Source: a virus
Virus record (IMG/VR): IMGVR_UViG_3300008113_000966
Location: 1-25,489 of that record
Strand: one strand, 5' to 3'
DNA length: 25,489 nucleotides
A program made the position numbers and the translations under genes. Under the pieces are notes generated by a model. The model saw nothing but the letters and a program-made list of their open reading frames with translations. It made no database searches and was not told the DNA's origin. Below are positions 14,677 through 23,600 of the stretch, in pieces; the stretch's first letter is position 1; the number at the start of each line of letters is the position of its first letter.

Positions 14677-15254
14677 CAAAACCAACAGTACAAATAAAAT
14701 CAACATACAGAATAGATGGTGGAAATACCATACCAGTTCACGGCAAAGTAAATCACTCTTTGATTTGTCAAAATGGTGATGGTGAAGTATGGGCTGATAG
14801 TGGAAGAAATGTAAAAACTTGTAGTGAAGCATCGATTGAAGTTGTCGGCACAAAGTTAGCTGCAAATGCAGATGCTAATCAACCACACATTCCAGCAAAA
14901 TGGATTCGTGTAGAGAAAGGAGATATTTTGATTGAAGCTCCTAATGGAACTTTATATCTCTCTGCAAGAAATGTAGTGGTTGCAGCCACAGGTCCTGAGA
15001 CTGAGAATTCTTCCAATGGAAACATTGACATCATAGCATCAAATGATATTAATCTTGATTGTAAAGATACTATCAAGATGGATTCAGTTAACATGTATAT
15101 GAATGCCTCATTGGCAATGGACATTTGTGGCAAATCTTTTTTAAGTATTACTGGTGGATTAAGTGTCGCAGGATCTGGAGTTGATTCAAAATCAATCTTG
15201 AGTGTGAGTGGAACTATTATTAATGGACTAACTGGACTAGGAGGATTGTTGTAA
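14673..15254 (+). CDS. Beta-helical spike-like baseplate protein
   Basis: A 193-aa protein from ATG 14673 (a TTG at 14661 was not used). After an N-terminal segment SLICQNGDGEVWADSGRN, residues 80-150 read as alternating short strands: GDILIEAPNGTLYLSARNVVV, GNIDIIASNDINLDCKDTIKMD, NMYMNASLAMDICGKSFLSIT. This 'I.I.A...I.L.....I.V' ladder is typical of triple-stranded beta-helices as in the T4 gp5 C-terminal spike and VgrG tips. Position directly after gp5 fits a spike or spike-tip role. The end is glycine/leucine-rich. No PAAR signature was seen, so it may be the shaft rather than the tip. Confidence 0.65.
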   Translation: MTKPTVQIKSTYRIDGGNTIPVHGKVNHSLICQNGDGEVWADSGRNVKTCSEASIEVVGTKLAANADANQPHIPAKWIRVEKGDILIEAPNGTLYLSARNVVVAATGPETENSSNGNIDIIASNDINLDCKDTIKMDSVNMYMNASLAMDICGKSFLSITGGLSVAGSGVDSKSILSVSGTIINGLTGLGGLL

Positions 15255-16276
15255 TGAATTTCCCATCATTAGGTGTAGAAAACAGTTTACATGTTGGATT
15301 ATCTGATCCAACATTTGTGCCAAAGAATATTTTAAAACTCCCTGGTCTTGCAACGATTAACGGGCCTCTTATTGTTGGCGGAACATTAATTGATGGTATT
15401 ATGGGGCCTGCGTTTCCCAGGACATCTGTACTTAATATTATTCCATCATTAAATGCAGTCGGAACTGCTTTAAAAATTAGTGCTCTTGGTGATGGAATTG
15501 CGCCCTTTCCTGGCGTAGGTCTACAAGTCAGTGCATTGAGTCATAATATTCTTGCCAGTACAACAATAGATGTAACGAGTCCGATTACTAATATTAGAGG
15601 TGGTCTTGTTAATGTTTTTGCACCAACAACGGTACGTGGATTCTTAACAATTATTGGTGGTGTTTCTATTGATGGTACAGCAACTATTGGTAATGTTGTA
15701 TTAAGTGGTGGGACACTAGCATTTCAAAATTCTCTCACATCATTCTCATCAACTTTAAATGTTTCTGGGGCAGCAGCATTTTCAGCAGCAGTTGGAATTA
15801 CTAATACACTAACTGTAACAGCAATTACATTAACTGGAACAGGAGATGTTGCTACTGAGATTGCATTAGCAAAAGCATTGCCTGCAAAACCATTTGACAT
15901 CAAACATCCAACAAAAGATGGCTATAGATTACGTCACGTTTCTCTTGAAGGCCCAGAAATTGCTGTTTACTATAGAGGTAAGTTAGAAGGAGATCATATC
16001 ATTAAACTGCCAGATTATTGGAGTGGTTTAGTAGATGAATCAACCATCACAGTTCAATTGACACCTTATAGATATTCTGATGCAACATTGTTTGTAAAAG
16101 AAATTCAATCTGATAAGATAATTATTGGTTCAGAGAGACTTACAAAGATTTATTGTTATTATACAGTATTTGCTGAAAGAAAAGACCTTGAAAACTTAAT
16201 CGTAGAGTATGAAGGTGAGACTATTAAGGATTATCCTGGTCAGGACTTCATTGGGGTATTGACAGACTCTGAATGA
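15254..16276 (+). CDS. Fiber-like baseplate structural protein with conserved C-terminal domain
   Basis: A 340-aa protein. Residues 1-210 consist of low-complexity beta-type repeats (TINGPLIVGGTLIDGIMG; TIIGGVSIDGTATIGNVVLSGG; FSSTLNVSGAAAFSAAVG). Residues about 215-330 form a compact conserved domain: KPFDIKHPTKDGYRLRHVSLEGPE, VYYRGKLEGDHIIKLPDYWSGLVD, TVQLTPYR, then VFAERKDLENLIVEYEG. I recall this 'FDI.HP...G.RLRH...EGP...VYYRG' domain as recurrent at the ends of cyanophage virion proteins. It probably forms a trimeric fiber or a spike-associated appendage. The last codons contain the -35 and the stop lies just before the -10 of the next promoter; the start overlaps the preceding stop (TAATG). 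Confidence 0.7.
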   Translation: MNFPSLGVENSLHVGLSDPTFVPKNILKLPGLATINGPLIVGGTLIDGIMGPAFPRTSVLNIIPSLNAVGTALKISALGDGIAPFPGVGLQVSALSHNILASTTIDVTSPITNIRGGLVNVFAPTTVRGFLTIIGGVSIDGTATIGNVVLSGGTLAFQNSLTSFSSTLNVSGAAAFSAAVGITNTLTVTAITLTGTGDVATEIALAKALPAKPFDIKHPTKDGYRLRHVSLEGPEIAVYYRGKLEGDHIIKLPDYWSGLVDESTITVQLTPYRYSDATLFVKEIQSDKIIIGSERLTKIYCYYTVFAERKDLENLIVEYEGETIKDYPGQDFIGVLTDSE

Positions 16277-16287
16277 TCTGCTATAAT
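16259..16287 (+). promoter_or_regulatory. Perfect sigma-70 consensus promoter
   Basis: TTGACA at 16259-16264, 17-base spacer, TATAAT at 16282-16287: no mismatches. The -35 overlaps the end of the fiber-like gene. Predicted start near 16294, giving a leader of about 60 bases with a strong hairpin before the 53-aa ORF. Confidence 0.85.
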
Positions 16288-16314
16288 ATGGGAGTCCGTG
16301 TGAAGGAAGTCGCT

Positions 16315-16334
16315 GGAGGGGAGAAATCCCCTCC
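16315..16334 (+). promoter_or_regulatory. GNRA-loop hairpin in the 5' leader
   Basis: GGAGGGGA (16315-16322), GAAA tetraloop, TCCCCTCC (16327-16334): a perfect 8-bp GC-rich stem with a stable loop, about 20 bases downstream of the predicted start. It has no following T-run, so it is not a standard terminator; it is more likely a 5' stabiliser, a translational control element or part of a small RNA. Confidence 0.7.
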
Positions 16335-16355
16335 GCCTCTAGCATTTGAAATCTT

Positions 16356-16517
16356 ATGAGACCAGAAACAAGAAAGTCAATGGAAATGCTGTTTACTGCA
16401 AAGTGGAACTTGCCAAAAGCAGCAAAACATGCTAATCTTACTAACAAGGAAATGAAAATCACCTTCAACGAGTATTGTCATTTTCATCCACCTACATTTT
16501 CTAATGAAAATACTTGA
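16356..16517 (+). CDS. 53-aa small protein, possible helix-turn-helix
   Basis: ATG 16356 to TGA 16515-16517 encodes MRPETRKSMEMLFTAKWNLP and then KAAKHANLTNKEMKITFNEYC, ending HFHPPTFSNENT. The middle has the shape of a small helix-turn-helix (a helix 'LPKAAKHANL', a turn 'TN', then 'KEMKITFNEYC' as recognition helix). It lies between a perfect promoter and the oxygenase gene, overlapping the latter by 14 bases; composition is coding-like with no rare start. I believe similar short proteins occur in other cyanophages, from memory. No SD is visible. Could be a small transcriptional regulator; unproven. Confidence 0.7.
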   Translation: MRPETRKSMEMLFTAKWNLPKAAKHANLTNKEMKITFNEYCHFHPPTFSNENT

Positions 16518-16998
16518 TAATTTTTTGTCTCCTGAAGATTTAAGTATTTTAAAGGAGGGAATTTTTTCTAATGATTTTCCTTGGTATTATACCAGAGTAT
16601 TAGGCAACAGTTCTGAAACAATATGTGATGAAAAGTATAACTTTCAATTCTTTCATAGCTTTTATGATAACTATAGACCTTTAAGTGATCATATACAGCT
16701 AATGAATCCATTTATAAATTTGCTTAAACCAAAAGCTTTGCTTAGAATAAAAGCAAATTTAACGTCAAGAACAGATGAAATCATAGAACATGGATACCAT
16801 TGTGATCAAACGTTTTCAGATTTTACCACAGGTATATACTATCTGAATACTAATGATGGGTATACCAAATTAAATGATGGAACAAAAATTAATAGTGTGG
16901 AAAACAGATTCGTTTTATTCGATGGATCAATTTTACACACTGGAACTACATGCACTAACAGCCACTGCCGAGTAGTTATAAATTTTAACTTCATTTGA
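16504..16998 (+). CDS. 2OG-Fe(II) oxygenase (prolyl-4-hydroxylase-like)
   Basis: A 164-aa protein beginning MKILDNFLSPEDLSILKEGI, the usual 'DNFLS.ED...L' start of this family. The double-stranded beta-helix metal site is visible: His99-Cys-Asp101 (the HxD motif in EHGYHCDQTF) and distal His145 (GSILHTGTT), with Arg156 (CRVVINFNF) to bind 2-oxoglutarate. 'TTGIYYLNTNDGYT' and 'SVENRFVLFDG' are the standard intervening strands. These enzymes are frequent in cyanophages; the substrate is unknown (protein side chain, nucleobase or small molecule). It is in the transcription unit of the 16259 promoter. Length is normal for phage members. Confidence 0.92.
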   Translation: MKILDNFLSPEDLSILKEGIFSNDFPWYYTRVLGNSSETICDEKYNFQFFHSFYDNYRPLSDHIQLMNPFINLLKPKALLRIKANLTSRTDEIIEHGYHCDQTFSDFTTGIYYLNTNDGYTKLNDGTKINSVENRFVLFDGSILHTGTTCTNSHCRVVINFNFI

Positions 16999-17005
16999 GC
17001 AGTGG

Positions 17006-17034
17006 TTGACAAGTAAAATAAGCTGTGGTATAAT
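17006..17034 (+). promoter_or_regulatory. Perfect sigma-70 consensus promoter for tRNA-Leu
   Basis: TTGACA at 17006-17011, 17-base spacer, TATAAT at 17029-17034: again no mismatches. Predicted start near 17041, only about 8 bases before the mature 5' end of the tRNA. Confidence 0.88.
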
Positions 17035-17048
17035 TGTTAGGTAACCAT

Positions 17049-17132
17049 GGGAGCGTGGTGGAAGTGGTAGACACACCAGACTTAAAATCTGTCGGGAGTT
17101 ATCCCATGTCGGTTCAAGTCCGACCGTTCCTA
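17049..17132 (+). tRNA. tRNA-Leu (anticodon UAA)
   Basis: Class II tRNA of about 84 bases with long variable arm. Acceptor arms GGGAGCG / CGTTCCT pair with two G-U wobbles; T-arm GTCGG-TTCAAGT-CCGAC is perfect. The anticodon loop CTTAAAA gives TAA at 17083-17085 (decodes UUA). The outermost anticodon-stem pair is a C-U mismatch (CCAGA/TCTGT). The 3' CCA is not encoded. UUA is a favoured codon in this AT-rich genome. Confidence 0.92.
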
Positions 17133-17135
17133 TCT

Positions 17136-17213
17136 GAGTCAAAATCAACTTTTGATTCAAAAAAAGGCGGAAAAAAAATTCCGCCAAAAAAATGCCAAAA
17201 AGGTTTTTGGCAT
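17136..17213. terminator. Array of three hairpins with A/T runs
   Basis: Three stem-loops in 78 bases. (1) 17136-17158: 9-bp stem with one G-T, loop TCAAC, followed by seven A's. (2) 17166-17185: GGCGGAA / TTCCGCC around six A's, flanked by A-runs on both sides; read on the minus strand it is followed by seven T's, a good minus-strand terminator. (3) 17192-17213: perfect 10-bp ATGCCAAAAA / TTTTTGGCAT with GG loop, no following T-run. They separate the tRNA-Leu unit from the gene at 17239 and could form the 3' end of the tRNA precursor. Confidence 0.65.
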
Positions 17214-17220
17214 CTAAATA
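17214..17220 (+). promoter_or_regulatory. Putative late promoter (CTAAATA)
   Basis: CTAAATA directly after the third hairpin and 18 bases before ATG 17239. Same motif and spacing as at 24878 and, on the minus strand, at 7116. Confidence 0.45.
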
Positions 17221-17238
17221 AACAAAAAGAATAAATTT

Positions 17239-17508
17239 ATGAAATACCGTATTGATGCTGCATATTGCTGGTACAATAATGGAACTCAAATAGTTCTAAT
17301 GTATTTCATAAATCATGTTCCTTTTACATTTGATGAACTTCCAGATGAATCAATTTATGATCTGGATCTTATAGAAGTAGCAGACAAAGAAAGACGTTAT
17401 GAACCAGAGGATTTGTATAAAACATCATTCTATTTGATTGATGAACAATGCCATCCGATGCTGTTTGAACTTGAACTGGAAAATCCAGAATGTCTGCCAC
17501 AAGATTGA
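17239..17508 (+). CDS. Unknown 89-aa acidic protein between tRNA genes
   Basis: Begins MKYRIDAAYCWYNNGTQIVL and ends ELENPECLPQD. The first 30 residues look like two beta strands, then an acidic segment (FDELPDESIYDLDLIEVADKE) and a further strand (TSFYLIDEQCHPMLFELEL). No family recognised. No clear SD (AAAGAATAAATTT upstream). It sits between tRNA-Leu and tRNA-Thr, with the tRNA-Thr starting 2 bases after the stop, so it probably shares a transcript with the two downstream tRNAs. Confidence 0.7.
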   Translation: MKYRIDAAYCWYNNGTQIVLMYFINHVPFTFDELPDESIYDLDLIEVADKERRYEPEDLYKTSFYLIDEQCHPMLFELELENPECLPQD

Positions 17509-17509
17509 T

Positions 17510-17583
17510 GCCTCAGTAGCTCAGTTGGATAGAGCAGGGCTTTTGTAAAGCTCAGGTCGCAAGTTCAAGTCTTGTCTGGGGCT
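17510..17583 (+). tRNA. tRNA-Thr (anticodon UGU)
   Basis: Cloverleaf of 74 bases: acceptor GCCTCAG / CTGGGGC, anticodon stem GGGCT / AGCTC with loop TTTGTAA giving TGT at 17544-17546, T-arm GCAAG-TTCAAGT-CTTGT. Discriminator is T. CCA not encoded. Reads ACA and other ACN codons, common in the fiber genes downstream. Confidence 0.93.
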
Positions 17584-17585
17584 TC

Positions 17586-17656
17586 GGGGAATTAGTTAAA
17601 TGGTATAACGACGCCTTTGCACGGCGTAATCAGCAGTTCGACTCTGCTATTCTCCA
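17586..17656 (+). tRNA. tRNA-Ala (anticodon UGC)
   Basis: A 71-base cloverleaf: acceptor GGGGAAT / ATTCTCC (one G-T), D-stem GTTA / TAAC, anticodon stem ACGCC / GGCGT with loop TTTGCAC giving TGC at 17618-17620, T-arm AGCAG-TTCGACT-CTGCT. Discriminator A; CCA not encoded. Only two bases separate it from tRNA-Thr, so they are likely cut from one precursor. Confidence 0.92.
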
Positions 17657-17659
17657 TGA

Positions 17660-17667
17660 TATAAATA
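17660..17667 (+). promoter_or_regulatory. Late promoter TATAAATA before the giant fiber
   Basis: An exact match to the T4 late element TATAAATA, 32 bases upstream of ATG 17700 and 4 bases after tRNA-Ala. It is followed by an inverted repeat AACCATAA (17668-17675) / TTATGGTT (17684-17691) with an 8-base loop, which spans the expected start site. The gene has no SD. Confidence 0.7.
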
Positions 17668-17699
17668 AACCATAATAGCTCCTTTATGGTTATATTTCC

Positions 17700-20600
17700 A
17701 TGCCTTTAAGCAGATTAGAGAATTTCTTAAAGAACACTGACGGAAACATCTTATACGTTAATCCATCAGATCTAGATGCGACTGATAGTATTGAAAACCA
17801 GGGTAACTCCTTAACAAGACCTTTCAAAACTATCCAAAGAGCATTACTTGAAGCAGCAAGATTTTCGTATAACATCGGTCAGAACAACGATAAGTTTGAC
17901 AAAACAACTATTTTACTATATCCAGGAACATACGAGATTGATAACAGACCTGGATTCTCTGTAGCTAATGTTAGTGGAAATGCAGAATTTAGAGATGTAA
18001 ATGGTAACATTGCAAATTTAACAGAGTTAACAAACAGCACTAATTATGATATTCAAGATCCTAGCAATGATCTTTATAAGTTTAACTCAGTTCATGGTGG
18101 TGTAATCGTTCCTAGAGGAACATCAATTGTTGGTTTAGACCTTCGTAAAACCAAAATCCGTCCCAAGTTTGTTCCAGATCCAACTAATTCTGGAATTACT
18201 AGCACATCTATTTTCAAAATTACTGGTGGCTGCTATTTCTGGCAGTTCTCAGTTTTTGATGGTGATATTAACAGTTCAGTATATTATGACTATGTTGGTA
18301 ATACAAAGACTCCTTCATTCTCACACCATAAACTAGCAGTTTTTGAATATGCTGATGGTGTAAACGGAGTTGGTGTTGGTACTTCCTCGACCAATACTGA
18401 TCTCAGCATGTACTATTATAAGGTAGCTGAGGCATATGGCGATAGTTCTGGTAGAGCGATTGGAGATTTCCCAACAACTCTAGACTTTGAACCTAACACT
18501 CCAGAGTTTAAGATTGTTGGTGCTCTAAGTTCTAGTGATGTTGGCATTTCCAGTGTCACTGCAGTTGGCAACCTTGTAACTGTAGATACAACTTCTAGCC
18601 ATGGATTGAATATTGATGATCCAATCCGAATTAGTGGATTTACCTCAACAGTTTATAATGGATCTTATAATGTTGTTGGTGTTTCTAGTGCTACTAGATT
18701 CCAATATAGAGCAAGTGCTACACCTAGCACCCCAGGAATCTTAAAGAATGGATCAGAAAGTCTAATTGTTGAAATTGATAATGTAAATGGCGCTTCACCA
18801 TACATCTTCAACTGTAGTATGAGATCTACTTTTGGTATGAGTGGACTTAATGCTGATGGTGGAAATGCAACTGGATTTAAATCTGTCGTTGTTGCACAAT
18901 TCACTGGTATCAGCCTTCAGAAAGATGATAATGCATTTGTAATTTATGACAAGACAAGTGGTACTTATCAAGATGAAAATTCAACATCTGATTCTAATAA
19001 GCCACTACACTTAAACTCTAAGGCAATTTATAAGCCTGAGTATAATAACTATCACATTCGTGCTGCAAACGGTGCGTTCATCCAGTGCGTTTCAATCTTT
19101 GCTATTGGTTATGCAAATCACTTCTTAGCAGAGTCTGGTGGTGATCTTTCTATCACCAACTCTAACTCTAACTTTGGTGCAAAAGCGTTAGTATCTAAAG
19201 GATATAGAACAGAATCTTTTGATAGAGATGATGTAGGTTATATTACACACATCATTCCTCCAAAAGAGAATACTTTAGTAATTGACCCTATTTCTTGGGT
19301 ATCTCTTGATGTTGGTCTATCAACATCAACTGCAGGAGTTGGTACAACTTCAAGACTATATTGTTATGACTTTACTGACCCTGATAATGCACCACCACAT
19401 ATTTTAAGTTCTTATAGAATTGGTGCAAAGTCTGATGAATTATTGAATGTCCTTGTTTCTACAGGTTCTTCTGAATTTGCAGTAACTGCACCTGTATTGA
19501 TGCCAACACCAGATTCAACAGATGGCCCTTCTGGTGAAAAATCATATAAGGTTATTCGTGTTGGTGCTGCAAACAGCATTACATCTAGCAATACTTTAAA
19601 CCTTGAAACAAATCATCAACTATTCACTGGTGAATCTGTAAGAGTATTCAGTGATGATGGTTCACTTCCAGATGGTTTAGAATCAGATACATTATATTAT
19701 GCAATTGCTAGTGGTTTATCTGCTAATCAAATTCAACTTGCTAAGAGCTTCAACAACGCAATTACAGGAACTCCAGTTCCGATTACGTTTGACAATACTA
19801 AAGGTGGTATCCTTACTGTTGTCAGTAGAGTTTCTGATAAAACACCTGGAGATTTTGGTCACCCAATTCAATATGACACAGTTAATAAGAATTGGTACAT
19901 TACGTCATCATCAAGTCCAGTAAAGAATAGAATTCATACAAACTTCATTACATATAGATCTTCTTTAACTGATTCAAGTTCTAAACTTTATATTACTAGA
20001 AGACCTGATACCAGAAGTGTAGATGATAGAATCTATAGATTCAGATATGTAATTCCAAAAGAGTATGGTTCTGTAAAGGCAAATGCAAAACCACCTTCAG
20101 TTGGTTACATTCTTCAAGAAAGTAAGACTGTAGGCGTAAGTAATGCCGCAGAATTCAGCACAGTTTCTAATGCTACACAGCAGAGAAATGTTAGAATTCT
20201 CCATAGTGTATCACACGATCAATCTGCTGGTATTTGTACAGTAGTTACTGAAAAGCCACACAACTTTAGTATTGGTGATAAAATTAAGATTAATAAAGTA
20301 AAGAGTGCAAACAATCCAGTTGGTGCTGCAAACTCTGGATTTAATGGAACATTCCCTGTTGTTGGAATTACAAGTGATAAAGGATTCACAATCAATCTTT
20401 CATCAACTCCTGGTGCTTATATTAATGTATCTTCAACCAGAGATGAAAATCTGCCAACAGTTTCTAGAGATGCATTAAAGAATACTTATACAATCTATAG
20501 AATTGAAACAATTCAAGATCAAGTTTATAATAAGGCAGATGGTATCTATCATGTCACATGTCTTGTAAACAATGTATCTCCAACAGATGCATATTTCATC

Positions 20601-23600
20601 GGAGACAACTTTGCACAAAATGCTGCATACTTGTATCCTACAAGAGATAGAGATAATTACAACAGTGATCCAGACTTTGTAGTAAGTTATGCTTCTAATG
20701 AAAAGTTAGGAAAAGTTATTGTTAATGATAGAAGACATAGTTTAACCAAAGAAACTGTTAATTCATTCCTTAAAGATTCTAGAGTTGGTGTAGCAGTTAC
20801 TAATGCAAAGTATGATTCTGGCATTAGCACTTATTATAGCGATATTCAACATGGACTAAATTCAATCAAGAGATTGTCTATTACTGGATTTGGAACTAAT
20901 TATGGTTATTCTGGTATTGCAACTGTATTATACAACGCATCTTTAATTGGTATTGGGATTACTGGTGAAGGTGCTACGGTCAATATTTCAGTTAGTGCTG
21001 GAGGCACTGTAAATGGCGTAACGCTTGTACATGGTGGTTCTGCCTATGGCATTGGTCAAACCATGACCATTGTTGGTGTTACTACAAGATCTAACTGGTC
21101 TGCTGCTGTTGTACGTGTTGAAGATATCAATAATAACATTGGCGATACTTTAGAGGTTGTTGGAGTTGGTACGACTGGTAATCGCTATGCTAGTGGATAT
21201 AATGGAGTCTTTAGAATCTCTGGTATTTCAAGTTCTAGATCTGTAACTGTTACTTCATCTACAAATCCTGGAATATACACATCATCTTCTGGTTTCTTCT
21301 ACATTACCGATGAAACCAAGGATATTACAAATATTCAATACACAGATGCGAATAGTGGAATTGTAACAGTAACTACCTCATCTGCACATGGATTGGCAGT
21401 TGGTAATAGATTCACAGTTGTTGGTTCTGCACAAACAATCTACAATGGATCTTATACTGTCAAGGAAAGACTTGGAATTACTAGCTTTACTTTCTATAGA
21501 GGTCCTGGATTCCATACTGCAGCATTCACTGGTGGCAGTGTATTCTTATTGAAAAATGGAATTGCGTCTCAAAACGAGACAACTGATATTGTAGATGAGA
21601 AGATTGCTGGTAGAATGATTCCATTCTATGCTGGAATTGGCACTGTTGCTTCTTCTGGAATTACGACAACTTCCACCACGATCACTCTACAAAACATTGT
21701 AGGATTTAATACTGGTGATTACTTGCAGATTGATAATGAAATTTTAAGAATTTCAACAGGTGTTAATACCTCAACAAATACTGCAACTGTGCTTAGAGGT
21801 TTGATTGGTACTAAGGCAGAATCTCACGACTCAGCTTCAATCGTTAAGAAGATCAAAGTAATTCCTACAGAACTAAGAAGACATAGTATCATTCGTGCAT
21901 CCAGCCATACATTTGAATATGTTGGATTTGGTCATGGTAACTATTCAGTATCTTTCCCACAAAAACAAGATAGAAACCTTACTAGAGAAGATCAACTTCT
22001 AGCACAATCAGTTAACCAGGATGGTGGTACAACTGCTTATACTGGTACTAATGATTCTGGTGAATTCTATATTGGAAATAAAATTATTGATCCTATCAGT
22101 GGTAAAGAAGTTTCTATCAATATTCCAACTGAAACATATGTTGGTGAAGCCGACTCTAGCCTATCAGTAAGTTTTGATGACGTAACAGTTGCGAATACAC
22201 TTCAGGTAAACGGTGGTTCTGGAAACTTCCAATCTTCTGAATTTAGAGGACCTGTTAATCTTTATAAAAAAGTAACTTCAAACTCTCCAGATGGTATTGA
22301 GGCAATTCAATACTTAATGAAGGGTGATGCTTCACAAACTAGATCATTAACCGTTGGCATTTCTACGCCAACAAATGCAGGAACTCAAGGTGATATTGTT
22401 CTTTCTACTGGAACAGTAACTGGAGGATATGCTGGTTGGGTTAATATTGGCTCTAATAATTGGAGAAGATTTGGTTTAGTCAGCAGAAGTGCCAATTCTA
22501 ATTTGATCACACCAGATCAGATTGGCATCAATACTACAACCCCAAGAGACTTGGTTGATATTAGAAGTGGTGGTATTGTCGTACAACAATTAAGAGTAAC
22601 TGGTATTGTTACGTTTGACAACGGCGGTCTATTCAATGACATTACATTTGGTACTATTGATTGTTTAGGTGTTTCAACATTCCGTGGAGACATTCAACAA
22701 ACAACTGGTATTGCTACATTCCCGAATTTAAGATCTGCTGGAATCGGTGCTACAAATCTAAGCGTAACTGGAATTGCCACTTTCAGTGGAAGTGTTAACA
22801 ATATCCAACAAACCGCTGGCACTGCAGCACTTAATAGACTCACAGTTGTTGGTCTATCGACATTCACTGGAAAAGTTCAGGCAGATACTATTCAGCCAAC
22901 AACTTTGCAAGTCAGTGGAATTTCAACCTTACCATTCTTAAACAACACCAACACAGTACACACTGGAATTACCACATTCAATAATAGTGGAAATAATATT
23001 GTCCAAACTGCTGGTACTGCAACACTTAACAGACTAACAGTTTCTGGTGTTTCTACATTCACTGGACAGTTAAATGCTGGAACAGTCAGTGCAACTCAAT
23101 ACAATGGACAGTTACAATATAGCCTAGGTGTCTCTGGAGCATTGACAATTACAAATAATACTGCTTTCAATAACACTGAAAGTAAGACTATTAATCTTAA
23201 TGCATCATCATCTAATACTGCAAATTATCTTGTTCAACGTGATGCTTCTGGTAACTTTATTGCTGGAATTATTACTGCAACAACTTTCAGTGGGTCTTTG
23301 AGTGGAAATGTTACTGGTAATGTGACTGGCAATGTAACTGGAAATGCAGATTCTGCAACACAAATTAAAACAACTGCGACTTCAACAAATGCAAACTTCT
23401 ATCTAACATTTGTTGATTCTGATAATGGCTCAGCAACAAATGAAACTCTTTATACTGATGCTGGAATTTACTACAATCCATCTTCTAATAACCTATCAGT
23501 AACTGGTGATATTACAGCATTTGCTTCTGATATTAGACTGAAAACAAACATTGAACCAATTGAAAATGCTCTTGATAAAGTTTGCAGACTACATGGATTT

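Noticed and set aside
17192-17213. Third hairpin as a plus-strand intrinsic terminator
   Set aside because: The stem is perfect but followed by CTAAATAAAC, not a T-run.
17034-17289. Small open frames on both strands across tRNA-Leu and the hairpins
   Set aside because: They are explained by the tRNA and hairpin array; the predicted peptides have no coding character.
23307-23347. Short-repeat/CRISPR-like pattern
   Set aside because: The units are coding (GNVT), 12 bases, without spacers; they belong to the fiber protein.
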